DNA of 48,978 bases, taken from assembly GCF_004342225.1 (NCBI RefSeq), contig NZ_SMAR01000029.1:1-48978 (forward strand). The letters are read 5' to 3'. Position 1 is the first letter of the stretch, and each line of letters starts with the position of its first letter. Shown here piece after piece: positions 41,874 to 48,868 of the stretch. The translations under genes and the position numbers were made by a program. The stretch comes from Martelella mediterranea (GTDB lineage Bacteria > Pseudomonadota > Alphaproteobacteria > Rhizobiales > Rhizobiaceae). The notes under the pieces were generated by a model that was not told the origin of the DNA, did not search any database, and saw nothing but the letters and a program-made list of their open reading frames with translations.

Positions 41874-42224
41874 TTTGTATCGTCATCCAGACGATGCCCG
41901 TTAGATCTGTGGTCACTGTTGTTCAGGTGCACCTTTCAGCGATCCAGCTTCGATGAAGCGGTTGGCCTGGCCATTCGTTTTTGCCATATAATTCATGGTG
42001 CAGAAGGGTATTTGCCGGCGCTCATACAAATGGGCCTCATCAAAGGGCGGTCGTGACGTCAGGACGAAAAAATGGATAGCCCCGTTGAGGGCCGTGCTCT
42101 TCCTATGCAGACGTGTCAAGGTAAACAGTTGACCGCCATTGACCCGCCAAGCACTCTTCAGGCTCAACCTTTTTGAGAGCGGCCCTCTCAGTTCCCGATC
42201 TTATTGCGCAAGAGTGTGTTTTTC
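41874..42224. other. intergenic region before the ClC gene
   Basis: About 350 bases with no supported gene. It should contain the promoter of the ClC gene. An 84-codon frame on the minus strand (41913-42167) has no ribosome binding site or recognisable content. Confidence 0.45.
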
Positions 42225-43574
42225 ATGGACGATCCCACGGCTTCTCTGGACAGACCCGGCAACAGAAACGCACAGGTGCGATACGTGCTTCTTGCCGGCG
42301 TCGCCGGTATCCTGACAGGGACTGTCGGTTCTTTTTTTCATCTGTTGATTGATCGGCTCCATGTCTGGCCGAAGCTGTTATCGGATCATCTGAGCGGCCC
42401 GCTTCTGGTGCTATGTGCGGGACTGATCGTGATGTTTGTAACCGTCGTTGTCGCCTATCTCGTTCGGCGATTTTCACCTGAAGCCAGCGGTAGCGGCGTA
42501 CAGGAAATCGAAGGTGCGATGCTTGGGTTGAGGACCGTGCACTGGCGCCGGGTATTGCCCATCAAGTTCTTCACAGGCATCTTTGCCATCGCGTCGGGAC
42601 TCGTGCTCGGGCGCGAAGGGCCGACGATCCATATCGGAGCATCGTTTTCCGCTGCGATCACGGAATTCTTCAAGGTCAGCGAAACTGAGCGGCGCGGCAT
42701 GCTTGGAGCTGGTGCAGCAGCTGGCCTGGCCTGCGCATTCAATGCCCCGCTGGCGGCAATTCTCTTCATCATCGAGGAAACCCACCGTCAATTTCCTTAC
42801 ACGTTTCGTACCTATATGGGCATTATCGTCGCTGCTGTGCTGTCGACAGCGATGACACAGATCATTGGCGGCACGGCTCCGGATTTCTCGATGTCCGTTG
42901 CCGAACCCCAGATATTTCTACTGCCTGCTTTCGTCGTTCTCGGCTGTGTGCTGGGTGTGTTGGGTGTTGTGTTGAATGCTGGATTGATGCGCACCGCAGT
43001 TATCGCCGCTGCTTTGAACGCGCGTATTTGCTTTCTCTATCCAGCGCTTGTTGGCTTTGCAGTTGGTGCTCTGCTGGTCACCGTGCCGTTATCCGTGACT
43101 GGCGGCGAACACGCAGTGACCTTTCTGGCTGAACATCAAAGGGGGCTGATGTTCCTTTTGCTTCTGGCGGTGCTGCGCTATTTCACGATGATCACCAGCT
43201 ATTCGGCCGGCACGCCTGGGGGCATTTTTGCGCCCATGCTGGCGCTTTCCATGTGTGTCGGTCTCCTGTTTGGCGGGCTGCTGGATGCAATCACGCCGAG
43301 CGAAACGGTTGTGCCGCTGGCATTTGGCATGGCCGCGATGGGCGGATTATTTTCGGCTTCTGTGCGGGCGCCAGTCGTGGGCGCGGTTCTGACACTCGAA
43401 TTGACCGGGGCATATACGATGGTGATGCCGCTTATTGTGACCTGTGTAACGGCCAATATGGTCGCACAATGGGTTGGCGGTCGGCCAATCTACGATCAGC
43501 TTCTCGAGAGGACACTCGCGCAAGCCGGCATCAAGCCCGAGGCAAAAGGTGCAGATAATACCGGCCTGGCATGA
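42225..43574 (+). CDS. clcA: ClC-type H+/Cl- exchange transporter
   Basis: A 449-residue inner-membrane antiporter of the ClC family, exchanging two chloride for one proton. Residues needed for coupled exchange are present: gating E131 in GREGP, the inner proton glutamate E185 in FIIEET, GGIFAP at 331-336 and the C-terminal Tyr in RPIYDQLLER. The first selectivity motif reads GSGVQEIEG (89-97) where E. coli has GSGIPEIEG, so the Pro is Gln. No C-terminal CBS domains. ATG 42225 is chosen over TTG 42204, which adds seven residues. It stands alone before a 640-base gap and the oxalate decarboxylase region; in enteric bacteria ClC antiporters act as the electrical shunt for decarboxylase-based acid resistance. 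Confidence 0.9.
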   Translation: MDDPTASLDRPGNRNAQVRYVLLAGVAGILTGTVGSFFHLLIDRLHVWPKLLSDHLSGPLLVLCAGLIVMFVTVVVAYLVRRFSPEASGSGVQEIEGAMLGLRTVHWRRVLPIKFFTGIFAIASGLVLGREGPTIHIGASFSAAITEFFKVSETERRGMLGAGAAAGLACAFNAPLAAILFIIEETHRQFPYTFRTYMGIIVAAVLSTAMTQIIGGTAPDFSMSVAEPQIFLLPAFVVLGCVLGVLGVVLNAGLMRTAVIAAALNARICFLYPALVGFAVGALLVTVPLSVTGGEHAVTFLAEHQRGLMFLLLLAVLRYFTMITSYSAGTPGGIFAPMLALSMCVGLLFGGLLDAITPSETVVPLAFGMAAMGGLFSASVRAPVVGAVLTLELTGAYTMVMPLIVTCVTANMVAQWVGGRPIYDQLLERTLAQAGIKPEAKGADNTGLA

Positions 43575-44218
43575 TCAACTGACGATCCGCGTCCCCCACA
43601 CCGCGCAAACCGAAGATGTCTGGATGTGAGGGACGAGGGATCGTTTTTACAGGATTTCGCCCGACGCGCCAAAAGAAAGAATCTATAGCATTGGGCGATG
43701 TCGGTTAATCGCTCAATACTATAGATGATAGGCAAAATGCTGTTTCAGCGTGCTCCACAATCATCGCTTTCACTGACGATGCAGAGGTGCGGAATAAGAT
43801 GATTGAGACGGTTACTTTCCGGTCTGAACTACATTCGCCGCTATAGTATGCGGTTCGACTTGGTACGATGGTGCACTATATCGATTGTGAGTATTAATAG
43901 ATACAACTAAAGGTTATTTCGGTCTTCGGTAGGTGGAAGTCTCCAAGAGCCGATGGCCGCAAAAGCCGGGCGAGAAGTCGGAACATGGCATTTTGCCGTG
44001 TGTGGTTGGAATGCAAGCATTAAAGTTGCCCCCTATAGATGTTCACTCTGTGCTTACCACTTTGACCACTGTCAACTCTGACAGTTGGCAAGTCGCGGCT
44101 TAACGCGTTTCCATAGGCTGTATCTTCGATACCTGGTCAGTCTTCATGAAAGTGAAGTGGGGTCTCGGAAATTGAGTTTCATCGCCAATCGAAAGTACCT
44201 GCTTTTTGCGGCGCGGTC
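43575..44218. other. 640-base gap with an inverted repeat, no intact gene
   Basis: No supported coding sequence. The N-terminal half expected for the gene at 44219 (DUF1275, about 70 residues more) is not found in any frame here. A strong inverted repeat lies at 43681-43726. The composition near 43,850-43,900 is AT-rich. Confidence 0.5.
43681..43726. repeat. 46-base inverted repeat
   Basis: Arms of 19 bases (43681-43699 with 43708-43726) pair at 17 positions plus one G-T, with one mismatch; the loop is 8 bases. The outer part is ATCTATAG. On the minus strand the stem is followed by a T-rich TCTTTCTTTT, so it may be a minus-strand terminator. It could also be the end or body of a small palindromic mobile element. 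It is not related by sequence to the 10880/41824/48700 family. Confidence 0.7.
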
Positions 44219-44701
44219 ATGACGAGCCTTTTGAAGAAGCATAAGGTTCTGACCACAAAGATCCTTTTGCTTGAGTTTCTCATCCTCGCAGCGTTGATCG
44301 TCATTGTCTGGATCGGCGGCTACGATCCGCACTACATCGCCTATGCTGTAAGCTTCGTCGCTGGCATGCAGGGCAATGCCTATCACAAGAACCACGGCAT
44401 GCTTTACGGCAACGTCGCCGTCACGTTTGTCGTGCAGATGGCATTCAATTTCCTGATCCAGTCTTTCTTCAGCAAGAAGGGTATCAACGGCGAGCCGAAC
44501 CTGATGTGGTCGGGTATCTTCTTCCTGGTTCTTCTCGGCTTTGCAGGCGGCGGCGCGATCGGTTTCTTTGTCGATCAGGTCGTTACGGCAGGCGCACTGA
44601 TCATGCCGGCAGTGATCGCGTTGATCCTGTTCATGATTGCTCGCAATGACACCGAAGAAGGTGAGCGGGTCGATCCGCTGCCCGGCGGCAACTTTGCCTG
44701 A
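44219..44701 (+). pseudogene. DUF1275 (YoaK-type) membrane protein, C-terminal half only
   Basis: A 160-residue membrane protein with four to five hydrophobic segments. It matches from memory the C-terminal half of DUF1275/YoaK proteins: a helix LLLEFLILAALIVIVW, then AYAVSFVAGMQGNAYHKNHG (the conserved region ahead of TM5) and NLMWSGIFFLVLLGFAGGGAIGF. Full-length members have about 210-240 residues with TM1-3 first, and no frame upstream supplies them. It may therefore be a deletion remnant, although the frame is intact and has the codon pattern of a gene; a short functional variant cannot be excluded. The function of the family is unknown. A 10-bp hairpin follows, then oxdC. Confidence 0.55.
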
Positions 44702-44716
44702 TACGCACCAGCGTTT

Positions 44717-44740
44717 CTGCGGAAGGTCAGCCTTCCGCAG
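44717..44740 (+). terminator. hairpin between the DUF1275 remnant and oxdC
   Basis: A perfect 10-bp stem (44717-44726 with 44731-44740) with a TCAG loop. It lacks a clear T-run (GCATTTC follows), so it is a weak terminator or an RNA-processing/leader structure for oxdC. Confidence 0.5.
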
Positions 44741-44779
44741 GCATTTCAACCAAACGGCTAAACTTGAAAGAGAATGAAT

Positions 44780-45916
44780 ATGACCAATGAAAAGGCACCC
44801 CAGCCGATCCGCGGAACACAAGGTGCGGACGACCCGGGTCCGCGCAATGTCGTGCTGGACAAGATGAATCCGGATATCTTCATGCCGCCTTCCACGGACA
44901 ATGGCGGCATCCCGAACCTTAAATTTCCCTTCGCCATGGCGCATAACCGTCTAGAGGATGGCGGCTGGGCACGCGAAGTGACGCTGCGTGAATGCCCTGC
45001 GCTGAAGGAACTGGCGATCGTCAATATGCGCCTCGGTCCCGGCGTCATCCGCGAGCTGCACTGGCACAAGGAAGCCGAATGGGCCTATGTGACGCAGGGC
45101 CGCGTTCGTTTCTATCTCGTTGACGAGAACCGCAACACGCTCGTTGAAGATCTCGAGCCTGGCGATCTGTGGCTGGCGCCTGCCGGCTTCCCGCACGCGA
45201 TTCAGGGACTTGAGGAAGGCACGGAATTCGTTCTGGTCTTCAATGACGGTAACTTCTCCGAAAACGAAACGCTGCTGGTCACCGAACTCTTCGCGCATAT
45301 GCCGAAGGAGGTTCTGGCCAAGAACTTCGGTGTTCCCGAAAGCGCGTTCGACAACATTCCCGCTTCGGAAAAATACATCTTCCGTCAGCCGATCCCGCAG
45401 CCGATCGAGCAGGTTCGCGAAGAGCTTGGCGCTGACAACATGACCGGCAAATATGTTTTCCGCGGCGCGGATGTGCCGGAAAGCAAATGGCCCGGAGGCG
45501 CGACCAAGATCATCGACTCGAAGAATTTCGAGTTGACGCCGATGGCTATGCTGATGATCGAAATCGAGCCCGGCGGCATGCGCGAGATCCACTGGCATCC
45601 GGATGCCGACGAGATTCAGTACTATCTCAGCGGCGAAGCCCGGATGACGGTTTTCAACGCCGTCAGCAATGCGCGGACTTTCGACTATTCGGCAGGTGAT
45701 GTCGGCTATGTGCCGAAGAACCTCGCGCACTATATCGAGAACATCGGTGACGAGCCTGTTCGGGTTCTCAATGTCTTCAATCAGGGTGACTACCGCGATG
45801 TTTCGCTTAATCAGTGGCTAGCACTGACACCTTCGCAGATCGTGCAGGGACACCTTGATGTGGGCGACACGCTGATGAAGGCGCTGCGCCGCACGCGCCA
45901 GCCTGTCGTAAAATAA
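44780..45916 (+). CDS. oxdC: bicupin oxalate decarboxylase
   Basis: A cytoplasmic Mn-dependent bicupin of 378 residues that turns oxalate plus a proton into formate plus CO2. Both Mn sites are complete: N-terminal H94, H96, E100 (HWHKEAEW) and H139; C-terminal H271, H273, E278 (HWHPDADEIQ) and H317. Catalytic Arg in IRELHWH and MREIHWH are present, as is the Glu of YIENIGDEP. The N-terminal lid that decides decarboxylase versus oxidase activity reads SENET (160-164); the B. subtilis enzyme has SENST, so its key Glu is kept but the last Ser is Glu. No signal peptide is seen. ATG 44780 has GAAAGAG at the right distance; ATG 44774 would overlap it. A GC-rich hairpin follows the stop. Confidence 0.93.
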   Translation: MTNEKAPQPIRGTQGADDPGPRNVVLDKMNPDIFMPPSTDNGGIPNLKFPFAMAHNRLEDGGWAREVTLRECPALKELAIVNMRLGPGVIRELHWHKEAEWAYVTQGRVRFYLVDENRNTLVEDLEPGDLWLAPAGFPHAIQGLEEGTEFVLVFNDGNFSENETLLVTELFAHMPKEVLAKNFGVPESAFDNIPASEKYIFRQPIPQPIEQVREELGADNMTGKYVFRGADVPESKWPGGATKIIDSKNFELTPMAMLMIEIEPGGMREIHWHPDADEIQYYLSGEARMTVFNAVSNARTFDYSAGDVGYVPKNLAHYIENIGDEPVRVLNVFNQGDYRDVSLNQWLALTPSQIVQGHLDVGDTLMKALRRTRQPVVK

Positions 45917-45939
45917 GGTCAGGCTTCACCGCGAACTCA

Positions 45940-45973
45940 GGCCGGCCCCTCGGGGGCGGCCAACTTTGTTTTG
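45940..45973 (+). terminator. likely terminator of oxdC
   Basis: A GC-rich hairpin (45940-45949 with 45952-45961, one mismatch, tight loop) followed by AACTTTGTTTTG. It lies 24 bases after the oxdC stop. The T-run is interrupted. Confidence 0.5.
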
Positions 45974-46042
45974 TAGGGCGCATAAGCGCTGTTCCGTCGA
46001 TATTGCCTCTTCAAAGCGGTCGGCGCAGATCCAAGAGTCATC

Positions 46043-47458
46043 ATGATGGCCATTCCAAATCGCTGGCTCGTTCTTGCCGCCATGACCGGGTCGCTCTCTA
46101 TGGTTCTTCTCGACCAGACGGTTGTGTCTGTGGCATTGCCGACGATTGCGAGTGATCTCCATCTCGGGCCGACGCAGCAGCAATGGATTATCAACGCCTA
46201 TCTGCTGACCCTTTCCGCCTTGGTTGCGCTTTGCTCGCGCCTGGGCGACAAGTTCGGTGGTGTTACGCTGTTCAGGCTTGGCGTGATTGTTTTTTTTCTC
46301 GGCTCCGCCGGGTGTGGGTTAGCGCCAGACACCGATATGGGCGGTGCGTGGATTATCGGCTTTCGTCTGGTCCAGGGGGCCGGTGCCGCGATGATGATGC
46401 CGGTTTCCGCTGCCATCGTGCTGAGCGTTTTCGACAAGAGCGAATCCGGTCGCGCCATGGCGATCTATGGCGGCATAGGGCAGCTTTTCCTTGCACTCGG
46501 GCCGCTCGTCGGTGGCTTTCTGACCGAATACGTATCCTGGCGAGCCGTGTTCTGGCTCAATATTCCTGTTGGCGCGGTGGTTCTGTTTCTGGTGTTTGTT
46601 GCAAAACCGCCAGACCGGCAGGCGCCTGACACCTACGTCTCACTGCGCAATGCCGCTTTTCTGGTTTTTGGCATCGCAACGACGGTCTTTGCGCTTCAGC
46701 AAGGCGCCCACTGGGGATGGTTGTCCGCTTCGACATTGATTGCAATTGCAGCCGGCCTTGCAAGCTGTGCGGCCTTTGCCGTGCTGTCTCTGCGCGTCAG
46801 GCGACCCTTGGTGAATCTGCGATTGCTCGGCGATATCGGGTTTGCCAGTGATCTTTTCATCGCGTTCTTCGTCCGGTTTTCGCTCCTGTCCGTGTCTCTC
46901 TATTTCGCGATGTATCTTCAGGATGTTCTGGGGCTGCCTGCATCCCGGGCCGGTCTGCTGATGCTGCCCATGGTGGTGCCGCAGATCATTGGTTCGCAGG
47001 TGAGTGGCTGGACCTATGACCGGCTGGGGGTACGCACGCCGACACTGACCGGACTTGCGCTTTGCATATGCGGTCTTGCATGGTGGAGTTTTGCACTTAC
47101 AACCAGGCAATATCACCTTCTGATACCGGCGATGATCCTGAGCGGATTTGCATTCGGGCTGACCCTGTCGGCGCCGGGAACCGATGCGCTTGCAAGAGAG
47201 CCGGGGGAGCTGCGCAACCAGGCCTCCGGCATGTTGCTAACCTTCAGGCAGGTGGGCGGTGCGCTGGGCGTGGCGATCATCGGTGCGATTATTCTTCATT
47301 TGTCGCCGCAGGCGACCCGCGCCCCCGATCCTCAGACAAGCGCCGACGCGATTTCAGCAGGCTTTGCAGCGCTTGCTGTCGTTGCCGTTGTCGTTGCGAT
47401 TCTGTCGTTTCTTCTTCTTCCCCGAACCGGCGGCAGAACCGGTTCCCAACTTCCATGA
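46043..47458 (+). CDS. MFS transporter, DHA2 (EmrB/QacA) type
   Basis: A 471-residue inner-membrane proton-coupled transporter with about 14 hydrophobic segments, the DHA2 drug-efflux layout. Seen: LDQTVVSVALPTIASDL in TM1 (motif D1), SRLGDKFG (motif A), FRLVQGAGAAMMMPVSAAIV in TM4 (motif B) and LGPLVGGFLTEYVSWRAVFW (motif C), all typical. Substrate unknown; the oxalate:formate exchanger OxlT belongs to a different, 12-helix MFS family. M2 (46046) is an alternative start. The Ntn hydrolase gene follows after 28 bases, so the two are probably cotranscribed. Confidence 0.85.
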   Translation: MMAIPNRWLVLAAMTGSLSMVLLDQTVVSVALPTIASDLHLGPTQQQWIINAYLLTLSALVALCSRLGDKFGGVTLFRLGVIVFFLGSAGCGLAPDTDMGGAWIIGFRLVQGAGAAMMMPVSAAIVLSVFDKSESGRAMAIYGGIGQLFLALGPLVGGFLTEYVSWRAVFWLNIPVGAVVLFLVFVAKPPDRQAPDTYVSLRNAAFLVFGIATTVFALQQGAHWGWLSASTLIAIAAGLASCAAFAVLSLRVRRPLVNLRLLGDIGFASDLFIAFFVRFSLLSVSLYFAMYLQDVLGLPASRAGLLMLPMVVPQIIGSQVSGWTYDRLGVRTPTLTGLALCICGLAWWSFALTTRQYHLLIPAMILSGFAFGLTLSAPGTDALAREPGELRNQASGMLLTFRQVGGALGVAIIGAIILHLSPQATRAPDPQTSADAISAGFAALAVVAVVVAILSFLLLPRTGGRTGSQLP

Positions 47459-47486
47459 CCTTTCGACCGATACAAGGAATATTTTC

Positions 47487-48581
47487 ATGTGCACATCTCT
47501 GCTTTATTTCGATGCCGCCAACCGGCCCTATCTCGGTCGGACTCTTGAACTGAGCATCGAGCTTCCCTACCAGATTTCCGTTTTCCCGGAGGCGCTTGCT
47601 CTTGGTTCGAAGCCCGAAGGTTACCTGCCGTTGTCATGGCAGACCAGGTTCCCGTTCATCGCCATCACCATGCCGGCCGCTGTTCCGGAGCCGGATCATG
47701 TTCCCGGAGCCGGCGACCTGAAGGTCATCGAGGGCATGAACAGCGCCGGATTGACCTTTTCCGTTCAGTCCTATGCAGCTGCTGGCGGTCCTGATGCCGA
47801 GAGCGACCCATCGCGGACAGCTCTTTCGGCTGCCGATCTTGGCAGCTTCGTGCTCGGTCAATTTACCTCGGTTGAAGAGGTGAAGCAGGCGCTGGCTGAC
47901 CTTGAGATCCTTGTCGAGCGGGTCCCGATTCTCGGTGGTCTGAAGATGCCGTTCCACTATTCCGTTCACGATGCCACAGGCAAAAGCATCGTCATCGAGT
48001 TCCATCATGGTGTGCGTACGATCTACGAGAACCCGGTTGGTGTGATGACCAATGCCCCGCAGTTTTCATGGCATCTGACCAATCTGAATAACTACACCTT
48101 CCTGACCAATGTCGATCATTCGAAGGCGACGTTCGGAACCTATGAGGCGGTACAATCAGGCGCCGGTATCGCCAAGGCCGGGCTTCCGGTGACCGATACC
48201 TCTGTGGATCGCTTCATTCGTGCCGCCTTTTATGCGCAGTTTGCCGAAAAGCAGACGGATCCAGAAAAGTCCGTGCAGATGATCGCGCATATCATGAACA
48301 ATTTCGACCGGCCGCGCGGTGTCACGGTGGACTATCCCGATCAGGGCAGCGGCCATCTTCAGGTTCAGGGCAATGAAAGCGACAAGGTTCCGACCGAATT
48401 TACCTCGTGGACCAGCCTCTCCGATCTTGAACGCAGAAAGTTCTTCCTGCGCGACAGCGGCGGCATGAACTTCGCTGAGTTCGACGTCGGGGCACTTGGT
48501 GATACCGTCAAGACGTTCACGTCGAAACCGATGGCGAAAGTGCTGCCGAAACCTTTCAACCTGACAGCAACTTTTTCGTGA
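47487..48581 (+). CDS. choloylglycine hydrolase-family Ntn amidase
   Basis: A 364-residue N-terminal-nucleophile hydrolase of the bile salt hydrolase/penicillin V acylase family. Cys2 becomes the catalytic N-terminal Cys after Met removal (MCTSLLYF). R18 (GRTLEL), N85 (EGMNSAGLTFS), N189 (VMTNAPQFSWHL) and R242 (VDRFIRAAF) match the family active site. The usual Asp of GRNxD is Glu here (GRTLE). No signal peptide is seen, so it is cytoplasmic, unlike the periplasmic acylases of Gram-negatives. AAGGAA lies 8 bases upstream of ATG 47487, which makes Cys the second residue. It is preceded by the MFS gene. Substrate (bile salt, penicillin V, acyl-homoserine lactone or another amide) is unknown. 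Confidence 0.85.
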   Translation: MCTSLLYFDAANRPYLGRTLELSIELPYQISVFPEALALGSKPEGYLPLSWQTRFPFIAITMPAAVPEPDHVPGAGDLKVIEGMNSAGLTFSVQSYAAAGGPDAESDPSRTALSAADLGSFVLGQFTSVEEVKQALADLEILVERVPILGGLKMPFHYSVHDATGKSIVIEFHHGVRTIYENPVGVMTNAPQFSWHLTNLNNYTFLTNVDHSKATFGTYEAVQSGAGIAKAGLPVTDTSVDRFIRAAFYAQFAEKQTDPEKSVQMIAHIMNNFDRPRGVTVDYPDQGSGHLQVQGNESDKVPTEFTSWTSLSDLERRKFFLRDSGGMNFAEFDVGALGDTVKTFTSKPMAKVLPKPFNLTATFS

Positions 48582-48589
48582 TGCAAGAA

Positions 48590-48699
48590 ACTGGACCTGG
48601 TCACGGTTTCGTGCCGCCCCAGGTGCCTGTTTAAGCCACTTTCCGTTCGAAAGCGACGGGGCTGGTCCAACCGAGTGCCGACAGTCGGTTATGCGACGG
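48590..48699 (-). mobile_element. IS3-family transposase remnant (C-terminal end)
   Basis: On the minus strand, 48694 to 48632 reads HNRLSALGWTSPVAFERKVA followed by a stop; SALGWTSPVAFE is the C-terminal pattern of IS3-family transposases (HSALGY-SP-FE). The rest of the transposase is missing: the sequence is interrupted by the palindromic repeat beginning at 48700. The DNA beyond the stop (about 48590-48630, with GGACCTGGTCACGG) resembles an IS3-type terminal repeat. It begins only a few bases after the stop codon of the Ntn hydrolase gene. Confidence 0.6.
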
Positions 48700-48802
48700 C
48701 TGCAGCATCGGTCCGAAAATCGAAATCGATTTTCGGAAAGCACAATGCGTAGTTTCAATAGGTTAGAGCGCCGTGCATCCGAATGGATGCACGGCGCTCT
48801 AG
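48700..48802. repeat. palindromic repeat copy B (Bru-RS-like)
   Basis: Same family and orientation as the copy at 10880-10981. It shares GCATCGGTCCGAAAATCG-type sequence, the spacer TTCAATAGGTTAGAGCG and the second hairpin. The second palindrome is perfect here (15-bp arms, core GTGCATCC-GAAT-GGATGCAC). The right arm of the first palindrome has diverged after TTTTCGG. It adjoins the transposase remnant. Confidence 0.85.
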
Positions 48803-48868
48803 TACGGCTTTGACGCTGTTCAGCGCAGCGTTGCGCGAGGATAGAGCTTCTTTGTCCGCCGTATCCCG

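Noticed and set aside
44144-44944. 266-codon minus-strand frame across the DUF1275 remnant and oxdC start
   Set aside because: Crosses two plus-strand coding sequences and intergenic hairpins; His/Arg/Gln-rich composition typical of a shadow frame.
46043-47458. MFS transporter as the oxalate:formate exchanger OxlT
   Set aside because: It has the 14-helix DHA2 layout and efflux motifs, whereas OxlT belongs to the 12-helix OFA family; adjacency to oxdC alone is not enough.
48803-48868. Minus-strand reading with ADKEALSSRNAALNSVKAVLE-like helix, possible IS66 coiled coil
   Set aside because: Only about 20 residues, no flanking transposase sequence, and not distinguishable from chance.
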